A stretch of DNA of 64,000 bases from Lachnospiraceae bacterium (GCA_017622845.1 JAGAQJ010000022.1:1-64000), one strand, 5' to 3'; shown: positions 42,414 to 51,269, counted from the first letter of the stretch. Made by a program: numbers and translations. Notes: generated from the sequence alone by a model not told the origin.

Positions 42414-43907
42414 TTGAAACAGGAGATACCGAATATAAGCTATGAGAGAAGTATGAATCATAATTATCTGATTTTGAGCACCTGTGATTATTTTGGAAAA
42501 AAAGATGCCGGATGCAGGGATTACCGTACAAAAATGCTTTTGGAAAACCAAATTCCGGGCTTGCTGCCCGTGACACACAGACAGATAAATGGGGAGAGCA
42601 GATATTATTATGAGATTAATTCTCTGCAGTCATTAGACAGGCTTTATGATAAAAACGGGCTTGGGTATGATGCGCTTAGAAGGCTGCTGTTTGGATGCGT
42701 AAGCCTGTTTGACAGGCTTGAGGAATACTTGCTCGATGGCTCGCAGATTATCATAAAGCCGGAACTGATTTATATGAATGTGGATAAAATGGAACCGTAT
42801 TTTGTCTGCTATCCTGAATATGAAGGTGATGTGCGGCTCGGCTTTATGGAATTTATTGATATGCTGCTTACCAGGCTTGACCATACAGATGAACAGGCAG
42901 TTATGATTGGGTATCAGGTATACAGATATACCAGAAATCCTAATTATGTCATAAGTGAGGTAGCACGTATCATAGAGTCGGATATTGTAACAATGACAAA
43001 GAAAGAACCAAGTCTGCAGAAGTATTCCGCTGATGAACAAGAGATTTCTTCAACAAAGAAAAGCTGTTATGCTGTATATACAGATAACAGATATATTCAG
43101 GAAGAGGATTTATACTATAAGCCGAAGAGAGAAGAGATTTATGAGGAAGAGGAACAACAGTCAGAAAAAAATAGTCAAAAAACAAAAGCAAAAAATATAG
43201 CCGATTTGGCGGGTGGGACATTCTGTGTCTTTGTATCCTTGTGTGCAGGTATTATTATACTGGGAGCCAGAGTTTTAAAAACCTTTCAGTTAAGTGAAAG
43301 CAATGAGCTGTATTTATATGGGGCGCTGGGTATGGCAATGATGGCAGCTGCTTTGTTTTTTTCCTGTTATATCAAGAAAAGAAAACAGGATAAAGAGTTG
43401 GAAAGGCTGAGAGATAACGGGGATACGGATTGCTGCTGTGATAAGGAACCGCTGGATGAGGAATATGAATATTTCAAAAGCAGAGAATCAGTTCAAAAGA
43501 AGCAGAATATAAAGGAAACAGCGGAAAAAGTGTCTATTAGCAGAAGTGCTTCACATAGAAGTGTTTTACGGGAATCATATGATGATACGGAATGTCTGGG
43601 AGGGCAGAGTGTGGAGGAAAGAGTGCTGTGCGGCAGAATAAATGGAAAGGAAGTCAGCGTTTCTCTGGATAAACTTCCGATGATTGTAGGGAAACTGCCA
43701 AGTGTATCGGATTTTGTTATAAATGACACGGCTGTCAGTAAAATGCATGCACGCTTTGAGGAGCATGATGGAAAAGTTTATGTGTGTGATTTAAACTCAA
43801 CCAACGGAACCGTGCGGAATGGGGTTTTGCTGGGAGTGAATCAGTCTGTAGCGCTGGAACCGGGGGACAGGCTCAGATTTGGCAGAACGTGTTTTACATA
43901 CTGTTAA
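42414..43907 (+). CDS. DUF6382/FHA domain protein
   Basis: A 497-residue protein. Residues 1-190 match the DUF6382 module that accompanies tad clusters (YLILSTCDYFGKKDAG, GYDALRRLLFGCVSLFDRLEEYLL, YPEYEGDVRLGFMEFIDMLL). A linker and two helices follow (AGGTFCVFVSLCAGIIILGA, YLYGALGMAMMAAALFFSCY). The C-terminal FHA domain (about 405-495) has LPMIVGKLPSVSDFVIND, VSKMHARFE and the NSTNGTVRNG loop, so it binds phospho-threonine. The start is TTG 42414, six bases after GGAGG. It suggests Ser/Thr-kinase control of the pilus machine, though no kinase is encoded nearby. Confidence 0.85.
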   Translation: MKQEIPNISYERSMNHNYLILSTCDYFGKKDAGCRDYRTKMLLENQIPGLLPVTHRQINGESRYYYEINSLQSLDRLYDKNGLGYDALRRLLFGCVSLFDRLEEYLLDGSQIIIKPELIYMNVDKMEPYFVCYPEYEGDVRLGFMEFIDMLLTRLDHTDEQAVMIGYQVYRYTRNPNYVISEVARIIESDIVTMTKKEPSLQKYSADEQEISSTKKSCYAVYTDNRYIQEEDLYYKPKREEIYEEEEQQSEKNSQKTKAKNIADLAGGTFCVFVSLCAGIIILGARVLKTFQLSESNELYLYGALGMAMMAAALFFSCYIKKRKQDKELERLRDNGDTDCCCDKEPLDEEYEYFKSRESVQKKQNIKETAEKVSISRSASHRSVLRESYDDTECLGGQSVEERVLCGRINGKEVSVSLDKLPMIVGKLPSVSDFVINDTAVSKMHARFEEHDGKVYVCDLNSTNGTVRNGVLLGVNQSVALEPGDRLRFGRTCFTYC

Positions 43908-43931
43908 TCAGGGCAGATGGCTAATTCCTAT

Positions 43932-43961
43932 TTGACAATATAATTCGGATTGAGATATACT
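43932..43961 (+). promoter_or_regulatory. Promoter of the rhomboid gene
   Basis: TTGACA (43932-43937), 18-base spacer, TATACT (43956-43961). It starts a new transcription unit after the pilus cluster. Confidence 0.65.
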
Positions 43962-44060
43962 CTTCATACAACAAGATATTCATTTCGCCTGTGGTCTATG
44001 TGCGTCCGCACAGCCTGTGGAAAGCGATGTTCAGCTACACTCTAAGGAGGAATAAAATCG

Positions 44061-44672
44061 GTGAATGAGGAAAACGTATTAACATGGAGAGACTATTACG
44101 TCACTTTACTGATTCTTTTTGCAAATATAATTGGATTCATTTTATGTACACAAATGGGTGAAGTAGTGTATAATGTTGGTAGTATGAATGCAGAAAAGAT
44201 TCTTGCGGACGGACAGTATTACAGACTGCTGTCTTCCATGTTTCTGCATGCGGATATCGGGCATATTGTCAGCAACATGATTTTTCTGGCAGGGCTTGGC
44301 CAGATGATTGAGCATGCGATTGGTCATGCCGGATTTGCAGTGCTGTATCTGCTTTCCGGACTCGGTGCAGGTATCTGTTCCATGTTTTATTCTGTTATTA
44401 CAGGGGAGCTGTACAATTCAGTCGGTGCAAGCGGTGCTGTATTTGGGCTTATCGGAGCGCTCTTTATTCTTGTGGTAGTTCATAACGGAACCTTTGGAAG
44501 TGTTTCTATAGGCAGGCTTGTTTTTGCAGTTGCTTATATGATCTATACCGGCGCAAATTCCGAGAGCGTTGACAACGCGGCACATGTCGGAGGATTGGTG
44601 TGTGGAATACTGATTATGGCAGTTATGAATGTTATTATGGTGTTCCGCAAGCCATATCATGTTCAAAAATAG
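44061..44672 (+). CDS. Rhomboid family intramembrane serine protease
   Basis: A 203-residue six-helix rhomboid. The oxyanion region is FLHADIGHIVSNMIFL, the catalytic Ser is in VGASGAVFGLIGALF (about residue 125), and the catalytic His in AAHVGGLVCGILI. Rhomboids cut membrane proteins within or next to their helices. GTG 44061 follows AAGGAGG. No substrate is evident; location after the pilus genes may be chance, since its own promoter precedes it. Confidence 0.92.
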   Translation: MNEENVLTWRDYYVTLLILFANIIGFILCTQMGEVVYNVGSMNAEKILADGQYYRLLSSMFLHADIGHIVSNMIFLAGLGQMIEHAIGHAGFAVLYLLSGLGAGICSMFYSVITGELYNSVGASGAVFGLIGALFILVVVHNGTFGSVSIGRLVFAVAYMIYTGANSESVDNAAHVGGLVCGILIMAVMNVIMVFRKPYHVQK

Positions 44673-44847
44673 GCTGCTGTTTACCCGTACATCAAAGTAG
44701 AGAGAATCATGCGCCAAAATGCTTGTTCTTTAGCAATTTTGTGCGCATAAACAGTGCTGTTTACGTCTCAGGCAGCAAAATCAGACAGGGCGTGAACAAA
44801 AATAGTTACAATGATAAAGTAATAATATCAATGGGAGGATACAGAGG

Positions 44848-45837
44848 GTGAAAATTAACATTTATTATGGTGGAAGAGGTCTGATCGGCGATCCGACATT
44901 ATATGTGTTAAACAAGATACAGGAGGTACTTCATGAACTGAATGTTAATGTGGAACGGTATGATTTATACGAGTTTAAGAACAATATTGTGACACTTCCG
45001 CAGACCTTAAAGGATTCTGACGGTGTGATATTGGCAACGACAGTAGAATGGTACGGCATCGGCGGATATATGCAGCAGTTTTTGGATGCCTGCTGGCTGT
45101 ACGGAGATAAGGAAAGAATATCCAAGACATATATGTGCCCGATTGTCATGTCCACTACGTATGGTGAAAGAGACGCCATGATGAGCCTGACAGAGGCATG
45201 GGAAATTCTTGGAGGCCGTCCGGTAACAGGAATCTGCGGATATGTTGCAGATGTGTCAGAACTGGAGCAGAATACAGGCTATGCAAGAGTGATAGAAAAA
45301 CGTACAGAGGATATGTACCGATCTATTAATCAAAAGATACCAGTATTTCCAAACAGCAATCAGGCAGTAAAACAAAAGATTTCGTTTACACAGAGTTTGA
45401 ATCTGACACCGCAGGAAGCAGAGCAGCTGTCTGAGCTTGCCAGTGATGATTTATATGTACAGAAACAAAAGGAAGATATTCAAGAGCTTGCCAGCATGTT
45501 TAAAGACCTTCTGAATGTCAAGGAGCCTGACAATGATATGTTTTTGCAGGCCTTAAAGGATCATTTTCGCCCGCAGCCCGGATTTCGTGCGGTGTACAAA
45601 TTTAATATATCCGAATCAAAAAAACCGCTTATCGTAAAAGTGGATCAGGCAAAGATGGAGTGCTATTATGGTGAGACTGACAGCTTTGATGTGGAAATGC
45701 AGATATCTGCGGATATTATGAATGAGATTGTACAGGGGCGTATGACTTTCCAAAGAGCATTTATGTCAGGCGATATGAAAATGAAGGGCGATTTCAAGGT
45801 GCTTCGAACATTGGATTTAATTTATGTATTTTTGTAG
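44848..45837 (+). CDS. Flavodoxin-like plus SCP2 sterol-carrier-type fusion protein
   Basis: A 329-residue protein. The N-terminal ~160 residues have an NADPH-dependent FMN reductase/flavodoxin fold (INIYYGGRGLIGDPTLYVLNKI, VILATTVEWYGIGGYMQQFLDA, PIVMSTTYGE). The C-terminal ~100 residues are an SCP2-type domain (FRAVYKFNISESKKPLIVKVDQ, ISADIMNEIVQGRMTFQRAFMSGDMKMKGDF), which binds lipids or hydrophobic ligands. Such fusions occur across Clostridia; the reaction is unknown. GTG 44848 follows GGGAGGATACAGAGG. Confidence 0.82.
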   Translation: MKINIYYGGRGLIGDPTLYVLNKIQEVLHELNVNVERYDLYEFKNNIVTLPQTLKDSDGVILATTVEWYGIGGYMQQFLDACWLYGDKERISKTYMCPIVMSTTYGERDAMMSLTEAWEILGGRPVTGICGYVADVSELEQNTGYARVIEKRTEDMYRSINQKIPVFPNSNQAVKQKISFTQSLNLTPQEAEQLSELASDDLYVQKQKEDIQELASMFKDLLNVKEPDNDMFLQALKDHFRPQPGFRAVYKFNISESKKPLIVKVDQAKMECYYGETDSFDVEMQISADIMNEIVQGRMTFQRAFMSGDMKMKGDFKVLRTLDLIYVFL

Positions 45838-45996
45838 ATTACAACAGCAGGCTTATGGAGGCAGATATGGGGCAGCCATTACGATATCCTTTACCTTGAC
45901 AGGGAGTGGGCAGTAAATTGGCTGGTACAAGCTGCTAAGTTATAAACAGGCAGGGCTGGGTACAATAGTAAAATGTAATAGAATGGAGATTAAAAG

Positions 45997-46407
45997 ATGA
46001 AAGACGAAAACTGTATTTTTTGTAAAATTGCAAACGGTGAGATACCATCAAGGACTTTATTTGAGGACGATGACTTTAGGGTCATCCTTGATTTGAATCC
46101 GGCAACAAAAGGACATGCATTGATTTTACCTAAGAATCATTACAAAAACCTGTATGAAATTGAAGATGAAACGGCTTCAAAAGTACTTCCTCTTGCAAAG
46201 AAAATGGTGATAACCATGACAGAAAAGCTTGGGTGCGACGGTTTCAATTTGATTCAGAATAACAATGAGGTGGCAGGGCAGACAGTATTTCATTTCCATA
46301 TGCATCTAATTCCAAGATACAATGATGACAATCAGAATTTTGTGATGAAGCCGAATGAGATGTCGGGGGAAGAACTCGATGCAGTCAGGGATAAGATTGT
46401 AAAATAA
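45997..46407 (+). CDS. HIT family nucleotide hydrolase
   Basis: A 136-residue histidine-triad protein. It starts NCIFCKIANGEIPSRTLFEDD with the zinc-type CxxC, has HALILPKNHYKNL, and ends in the catalytic triad HFHMHLIPRY. These HINT-like enzymes hydrolyse nucleotide phosphoramidates or dinucleotides. TGGAG precedes the ATG. It stands alone; the 270 bases after it hold only a repeat. Confidence 0.95.
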   Translation: MKDENCIFCKIANGEIPSRTLFEDDDFRVILDLNPATKGHALILPKNHYKNLYEIEDETASKVLPLAKKMVITMTEKLGCDGFNLIQNNNEVAGQTVFHFHMHLIPRYNDDNQNFVMKPNEMSGEELDAVRDKIVK

Positions 46408-46526
46408 GCAGAACAGTTTGATATATCAATTATACTTGCCGATTATGCACGAAAGGACAAATGATGAATCAATACCGCTGGGCAGCTGAATAAAATACGC
46501 AGGCAAGATATCCGGAAAAAGGAGTG

Positions 46527-46645
46527 GTTCAGCCATGCCCATTCATAAGTTGTCGGGCGTCCGCCCTATAGAAATGATTGTACAACCTGACCTTAGTGAG
46601 AAGCTCTCACGGTCATTTTGTACAATTATTCCTGCATGGCTGAAC
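46527..46645. repeat. Family 3 palindromic repeat, intact ends
   Basis: GTTCAGCCATGC (46527-46538) and GCATGGCTGAAC (46634-46645) are perfect 12-bp inverted ends. Inside are the block GGGCGTCCGCCCTATAGAAA shared with 23107-23238 and an inner inverted pair ATTGTACAA/TTGTACAAT. No target duplication is seen. Confidence 0.7.
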
Positions 46646-46677
46646 GGCTGCTTTCATATAGCTGCAGGCTGAATTTT

Positions 46678-47763
46678 TTATTTGCTTTTTAAAGATTTTT
46701 GAGCTGCGGCCTCTTCGATTAAATCTGCAATCGTATCAATGGAATCTCTTATTTTGCTGTTTTGCATGGCATCAATATAAGTCTGCCTTGTAAAGTACAG
46801 TTCATGTACTTTTTCTGTCAATGTGACAGCAGTGAGATAATCCTCATCAGCAACCATGGAAAAGCCTTGTGCTTCGAAACTCTTTGCATTTAAAATCTGG
46901 TCGCCGCGGCTTGCATGGGCAGGAAGCGGTATCAAAAGACTCGGCTTCCTGAGAGCCAGAAGCTCACAAATGGCATTAGCGCCGGCGCGTGATATGACAA
47001 TATCAGCCATTGCAAACAAATCTTTTAAATCTTCCTTGACGTATTCAAACTGCTTGTAGCCTTTGGTGCTGAGCAGCAGATTATCTATCTTTTCCTTGCC
47101 GCAGATATGCACAATCTGAAAATCTTCAAGAAGCTTTGGAAGCGCTTCGCGAACCAGCTTATTCACGCCGGCAGCGCCAAGACTTCCGCCAATGACCATG
47201 ATGACGGGCTTTGCAGTATGAAAGCCGCACATCTCCAAGCCTTTTTGCCTGCTTCCTTTGGTCAGCTCCTCACGGATGGGTGAGCCGGTAAGCACTGCTT
47301 TTTCGGCAGGAAGCTTCTGCATCGTTTCAGGGAAATTGCAGCAGACCTTCCAGGCAACGGGAATGCACAGGTTGTTGGCAAGTCCCGGGGTCATGTCGGA
47401 TTCGTGGATAATACATGGAATTTTTAAGGAAGCGGCGGCACGGACAACAGGCACGCTCACAAATCCCCCTTTACTGAACACGACATCCGGTTTTAATGTT
47501 TTCAGGATTTTTTTAGCCTCTGCAAATCCCTTGATTACACGAAAAGGATCGCTGAAATTTTTAACATCAAAATACCTTCTGAGCTTTCCTGTAGAAATGC
47601 CGTAATATGGAATATGATAATCTTCCATCAGCTTTTTCTCAATGCCGTCATAGGAGCCGATATAATGGATGTCATAGCCCATGCTCTTAAGCTTGGGGAA
47701 CAGAGCAATATTTGGAGTCACATGACCGGCAGTACCGCCGCCGGTAAAGACGATGCGTTTCAT
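46678..47763 (-). CDS. murG: MurG UDP-GlcNAc transferase
   Basis: A 361-residue GT28 enzyme that adds GlcNAc to lipid I to make lipid II at the inner membrane face. N-terminal loop MKRIVFTGGGTAGHVTPNIAL with both Gly loops, IIHESDMTPGLANN, IMVIGGSLGAAGVNKLVREA (third Gly loop), and ADIVISRAGANAICELLALRKPSLLIPLP with the donor-binding region are all present. GGAGG precedes the ATG at 47763. Like the mraY-like gene at 23349, it lies outside a dcw cluster. Overall length is normal. Confidence 0.95.
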   Translation of the reverse strand: MKRIVFTGGGTAGHVTPNIALFPKLKSMGYDIHYIGSYDGIEKKLMEDYHIPYYGISTGKLRRYFDVKNFSDPFRVIKGFAEAKKILKTLKPDVVFSKGGFVSVPVVRAAASLKIPCIIHESDMTPGLANNLCIPVAWKVCCNFPETMQKLPAEKAVLTGSPIREELTKGSRQKGLEMCGFHTAKPVIMVIGGSLGAAGVNKLVREALPKLLEDFQIVHICGKEKIDNLLLSTKGYKQFEYVKEDLKDLFAMADIVISRAGANAICELLALRKPSLLIPLPAHASRGDQILNAKSFEAQGFSMVADEDYLTAVTLTEKVHELYFTRQTYIDAMQNSKIRDSIDTIADLIEEAAAQKSLKSK

Positions 47764-47868
47764 AATTAAAAGCCTCCGCTTCTTTATTTATAATAATAGT
47801 ATATTCAAAATTTCTTCTGCAACAAAAGCAATAAAAAACTTTTTTATTTCCTGCTGTATTTATTTTTA

Positions 47869-47996
47869 GTAATTGTTCAGTACAGCACTACGCACTTGCT
47901 GCGGAGTGCGTGAGAATGCGTAAATTGCGCCAGGAATCAAGTCACCGAGAAGTGGTTTTGCATGACTTGATGACGTAACTATAAGGATATAGTTAC
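47869..47996. mobile_element. Family 2 MITE, second copy
   Basis: Left end GTAATTGTTCAGTAC is intact; the right end is shortened to GGATATAGTTAC. Flanks TATTTTTA (47861-47868) and GATTTTTA (47997-48004) agree at 7 of 8 bases, a nearly intact target duplication that includes the stop codon of the TSCPD gene. Confidence 0.8.
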
Positions 47997-48001
47997 GATT
48001 T

Positions 48002-48256
48002 TTACCCTGAAATAGACTGCTGCTTATATTGCTCCAGTGCGCGCGCAAGCTGGTCAGGACAAGAAGTATTTTTAAAACCGCATTTGATTCCCTTAAGCTT
48101 CGAGATGGCATCGTCAACCTTCATACCGCAGACAAGAGCTGATATTCCCTTTAGATTTCCGTTGCAGCCGCCGGTAAATGCCACTGATTTTATTGTATCT
48201 CCCTCAACTTCAAAATCAATAAGCTGAGAGCATGTGCCGCTTGTTTTATATTTCAT
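48002..48256 (-). CDS. TSCPD domain protein (TIGR03905 type)
   Basis: An 84-residue protein with YKTSGTCSQLIDFEVEGDTIKSVAFTGGCNGNLKGI and the TSCPDQLARAL motif that names the family. Related domains occur at the C-terminus of some ribonucleotide reductases; stand-alone copies have four conserved Cys and may bind metal. Function unknown. AAAGGTAAGGTG lies before ATG 48256. A family 2 MITE is inserted exactly at its 3' end. Confidence 0.9.
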   Translation of the reverse strand: MKYKTSGTCSQLIDFEVEGDTIKSVAFTGGCNGNLKGISALVCGMKVDDAISKLKGIKCGFKNTSCPDQLARALEQYKQQSISG

Positions 48257-48320
48257 AGCTTACACCTTACCTTTCGTATTAGTCTAAAAAGATTTTATCA
48301 GTCTAAACAAGTGAAGTCAA

Positions 48321-48374
48321 TAAGTAACTGTTCCGCACAGCACTTTGCATTTGCTGTAAAGTGCATGGAAAATA
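48321..48374 (+). repeat. Family 2 related fragment, degenerate
   Basis: GTAACTGTTCCGCACAGCAC then TTTGCATTTGCTGTAAAGTGCATG follows the family 2 left half with many changes, including compensatory ones in the small hairpin. Confidence 0.5.
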
Positions 48375-48481
48375 CACACTTTGTCGGGTACATGCCTCCA
48401 CGCAGCATTTTGTAAATTGAGGGTATCCGTAATGATATAAGTGGTGGAGCGTTATGCCGGCAAAGAAAAGGGATATCACAG

Positions 48482-48618
48482 GGAGCAGTTCGGTCTTATG
48501 GATTTGTGTACTGACAACTGTTGCGTTTTATGGTTTCAATGAGCAGAAAACGGCAGCCGGAGGGATACTATCTGCCGTTTTCGTCCGGATAGGAATGCAT
48601 AAAAGGCTGAACTGTTAC
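48482..48618 (+). mobile_element. Family 1 MITE, 137-bp deleted copy
   Basis: Left end decayed (GGAGCAGTTCGGTCTTATGG), then TGTGTACTGACAACTGTTG, GTTTTATGGTTTCAATGAGC, GGATACTATCTGCCG, and an intact right end GGCTGAACTGTTAC (48605-48618). The centre of the full-length element is missing. Confidence 0.7.
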
Positions 48619-48658
48619 CATCACAGCACAAAAAAACAAAATAGTCATTACAACTGTC

Positions 48659-48687
48659 TTGTCAGGTGTAATGATATATGTTATACT
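48659..48687 (+). promoter_or_regulatory. nadA operon promoter with possible NiaR site
   Basis: TTGTCA (48659-48664), 17-base spacer, TATACT (48682-48687). The stretch CTGTCTTGTCAGGTGTAA over the -35 has the GACA/TGTC character of NiaR operators as I recall them; niaR is the last gene of this operon. Confidence 0.5.
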
Positions 48688-48711
48688 GCAACAAATACCG
48701 GTATATTATGA

Positions 48712-48827
48712 ATAATGTACACGAAAGCAATGAGGAGTGCCGGCTGCTGCCTGGCAAAACGGCAGCCTGCAGATGCTTTTGCCAGGCAGCAGCCGGATAG
48801 GGCGAAGCCCGTGAACAGTGACACTGC
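48712..48827 (+). ncRNA. Structured repeat element, copy 2 (nadA leader)
   Basis: Same layout as 19034-19170: conserved entry ATAATGTAC, P1 AGTG/CACT (48736-48739, 48822-48825), P2 perfect 20-bp stem (48740-48759 with 48777-48796), P3 GGGC-GAA-GCCC (48800-48810). P4 is missing. Three P2 base pairs differ from copy 1, all compensated. It lies between the nadA promoter and the nadA start, so it is probably transcribed in the nad leader. Confidence 0.6.
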
Positions 48828-48897
48828 GAAGTACATGATATCACGAGCGGCGAATGGCGATATACAATATACCGAATGGATAAAACGGAGGGTAAGC

Positions 48898-49806
48898 ATG
48901 ACAAAACAAGAAGAAATTTCGATGCTGAAAAAGGAAAAGGATGCAGTGCTTCTGGCACACTACTACGTCTGTCCTGAGGTTCAGGAGATTGCCGATTACA
49001 TAGGAGATTCGTATTTCTTAAGTAAAAAGGCTGTGGATATGCCGCACAAGACAATTGTTTTCTGCGGAGTATCGTTTATGGGAGAGAGCGCAAAGCTCTT
49101 AAATCCTGAGAAAACGGTGTTAATGCCTGACGCTGGGGCAGATTGCCCGATGGCGCATATGGTGTCTGAGGAGACTGTGAAAAGAGCAAGAGCACAATAT
49201 GAGGATTTAGCGGTTGTATGCTACATTAACTCGACAGCCAAGATTAAATCATGGTCTGATGTCTGCGTAACCTCTGCAAATGCGGTAAAGATTGTTAAAA
49301 ATTTGCCAAATAAAAATATTTTGTTTATACCAGATAGGAATCTGGCACATTTTGTGGCAGAACAGGTGCCGGAGAAAACTTTTATCTACAATGAGGGATA
49401 CTGTCCGGTGCATGAGCACATGAAGGCGGAGGAAATCAAGGAGCTTAAAAATATGCATCCGATGGCAAAGGTACTGGTGCACCCCGAATGCAACAGTGAG
49501 ATTTTAAAGCTTGCTGATTATATTGGTTCGACCAGCGGCATTATTGATTTTGCAAAAAACAGCCCCGATAAAGAATTTATTATCGGAACAGAATCGGGAG
49601 TCCGCTATGCCTTGCAGAAGACAAGACAAGACGCTGAATTTTTCTTCCCTAAGACAGAGCCGATCTGTACAGATATGAAAAAGGTAACATTGGATAACAT
49701 CATCGAGGTACTGAAAAACGGCAGCAATGAAGTAACAGGAAGCAATCAGCAGACTGACGATGCGGCTAAGCAGACGCTTACAAGGATGCTTGAACTTGCA
49801 AAATAA
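48898..49806 (+). CDS. nadA: Quinolinate synthase
   Basis: A 302-residue 4Fe-4S enzyme that condenses iminoaspartate with dihydroxyacetone phosphate to quinolinate. Cluster Cys residues are in FCGVSFMGES, VHPECNSEI, and PICTDMKK near the C-terminus. Other landmarks are LLAHYYVCPEVQEIADYIGDS and IIGTESGVRYAL. ATG 48898 follows ACGGAGGG; the longer open frame upstream runs through the structured repeat and is not coding. It heads nadA-nadB-nadC-niaR. Confidence 0.96.
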   Translation: MTKQEEISMLKKEKDAVLLAHYYVCPEVQEIADYIGDSYFLSKKAVDMPHKTIVFCGVSFMGESAKLLNPEKTVLMPDAGADCPMAHMVSEETVKRARAQYEDLAVVCYINSTAKIKSWSDVCVTSANAVKIVKNLPNKNILFIPDRNLAHFVAEQVPEKTFIYNEGYCPVHEHMKAEEIKELKNMHPMAKVLVHPECNSEILKLADYIGSTSGIIDFAKNSPDKEFIIGTESGVRYALQKTRQDAEFFFPKTEPICTDMKKVTLDNIIEVLKNGSNEVTGSNQQTDDAAKQTLTRMLELAK

Positions 49807-49869
49807 GCAGGGTAAAGTGATGTTGCTGTTCAGACAGGACTTAGCATTTACGGATAAGTCTGTCGGAGA

Positions 49870-50009
49870 ATATATTATAAAAAGCAAGGACAGCTTTATA
49901 TAATCAGATGCACGGAGCAAAGGATAACTTTTGATAAGCTATATTATAAAAAGCAAAGGACAGCTTTATATAATCAGATGCACGGAGCAAAGGATAACTT
50001 TTGATATGC
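49870..50009 (+). repeat. Two-copy 70-bp tandem duplication between nadA and nadB
   Basis: Copy 1 49870-49939, copy 2 49940-50009, nearly identical. Each carries GGACAGCTTTATATAATC, CAGATGCACGGAGCAAAGG and ATAACTTTTGATA. The function is unknown; it is too short and too few to be an array. Confidence 0.85.
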
Positions 50010-50078
50010 TATATTGCAGGCATGCTGCCGGAGCAGGGTACAGTAACATTCAGCTATGGAAAGGGCATGGTTATAAAG

Positions 50079-51269
50079 ATGACAAAAGAATTGTATTATG
50101 ATGTAGTCATTGCCGGATGCGGCGTGGCAGGGCTTTACACAGCGCTTTCCCTGCCGCGAAACACAAACATTCTCATGCTGTCAAAGGAGGATATTGCAAG
50201 CTGCGACTCGATGCTTGCACAAGGCGGTATCTGTGTCCTTCGTGATGAAAATGACTTTGATGCGTATTTTGAAGATACGATGCGGGCAGGCCACTATGAA
50301 AATCGAAAAGAGAGTGTGGAAATCATGATTCATTCCAGCAGAGATATTATCAATCATCTGTTGGAGTTAGGGGTGCGCTTTGAGAAAAATGAGGACGGAA
50401 GCCTTGCCTACACAAGAGAGGGAGCGCACTCAAAACCTAGAATCTGTTTTCACAAGGATATTACAGGCGAGGAAATTACAACTACCTTGCTGTCGCATGT
50501 AAAAAAGCTTGAAAATGTCACAATTATGGAGTACACGACGATGACAGATATTATTGAGAAAGATGGCATCTGTATCGGAATGAAAGCAATGACAAAGGAT
50601 AAGGACCTCCTGTACATATATGCCTCTGATACGGTTATGGCGACAGGAGGAATCGGCGGACTCTATGAACATTCCACCAATTTTCCGCTGCTGACAGGAG
50701 ATGCCTGCCGCATTGCCAGGGAGCATGGAGTAGCGCTTGAGCATATGGATTATGTGCAGATACACCCTACCTGCCTGTACAGCACAAAGCCGGGAAGAAG
50801 CTTTTTGATTTCGGAGTCTGCAAGAGGCGAGGGTGCGATTATACTGAATCATAAGGGGGAACGATTTGTGGACGAGCTGCTTCCGAGGGACGTGGTGACA
50901 GAAGCAATCGAAAAGGAAATGGAGAAGGAAGGCACCCGGTATGAGTACCTCTCTTTTGAAAAAGTGCCGGAGAACATTATTAAAGAACATTTTCCTAATA
51001 TTTATCAAAAATGTCTTGAGGAGGGCTATGATTTGCTCAAGGAGCCGATTCCTATTGTACCGGCGCAGCATTATTTTATGGGAGGTGTCCATGTTGACAG
51101 GGATTCACAGACGACAATGGAGCATTTGTACGCAGTAGGAGAGACAAGCTGCAATGGTGTCCATGGCAAGAACAGACTTGCCAGCAACAGTTTGCTGGAA
51201 AGCCTTGTATTTGCAAGACGTGCAGCGGCAAAAATAAGTAATTATACAAAGGAATCGATTAAAAGCTGA
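50079..51269 (+). CDS. nadB: L-aspartate oxidase, short form
   Basis: A 396-residue FAD enzyme oxidising L-aspartate to iminoaspartate for NadA. The FAD loop is DVVIAGCGVAGLYTAL, followed by SCDSMLAQGGICVL, the HxxR-type active site around GAHSKPRICFHKD, the HPTCLYS segment, and PAQHYFMGGVHVDRDSQTTMEHLYAVGE plus HGKNRLASNSLLESLVF. Canonical NadB is about 530 residues; this one stops after the capping and FAD domains and lacks the C-terminal three-helix part, as seen in other Clostridia. ATG 50067 is an alternative start; neither has ideal spacing to GGAAAGGG. Confidence 0.94.
   Translation: MTKELYYDVVIAGCGVAGLYTALSLPRNTNILMLSKEDIASCDSMLAQGGICVLRDENDFDAYFEDTMRAGHYENRKESVEIMIHSSRDIINHLLELGVRFEKNEDGSLAYTREGAHSKPRICFHKDITGEEITTTLLSHVKKLENVTIMEYTTMTDIIEKDGICIGMKAMTKDKDLLYIYASDTVMATGGIGGLYEHSTNFPLLTGDACRIAREHGVALEHMDYVQIHPTCLYSTKPGRSFLISESARGEGAIILNHKGERFVDELLPRDVVTEAIEKEMEKEGTRYEYLSFEKVPENIIKEHFPNIYQKCLEEGYDLLKEPIPIVPAQHYFMGGVHVDRDSQTTMEHLYAVGETSCNGVHGKNRLASNSLLESLVFARRAAAKISNYTKESIKS

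Noticed and set aside
46519-46653. Target duplication around the family 3 element
   Set aside because: Flanks AAGGAGTG and GGCTGCTT do not match, so insertion cannot be shown for this copy.
48662-49054. Minus-strand frame of 130 codons, similar to the upstream part of the MocR frame
   Set aside because: The similarity comes from the structured repeat element present in both places, not from coding homology.
49870-50009. Possible CRISPR-like direct repeats
   Set aside because: Only two 70-bp units without spacers; a tandem duplication.
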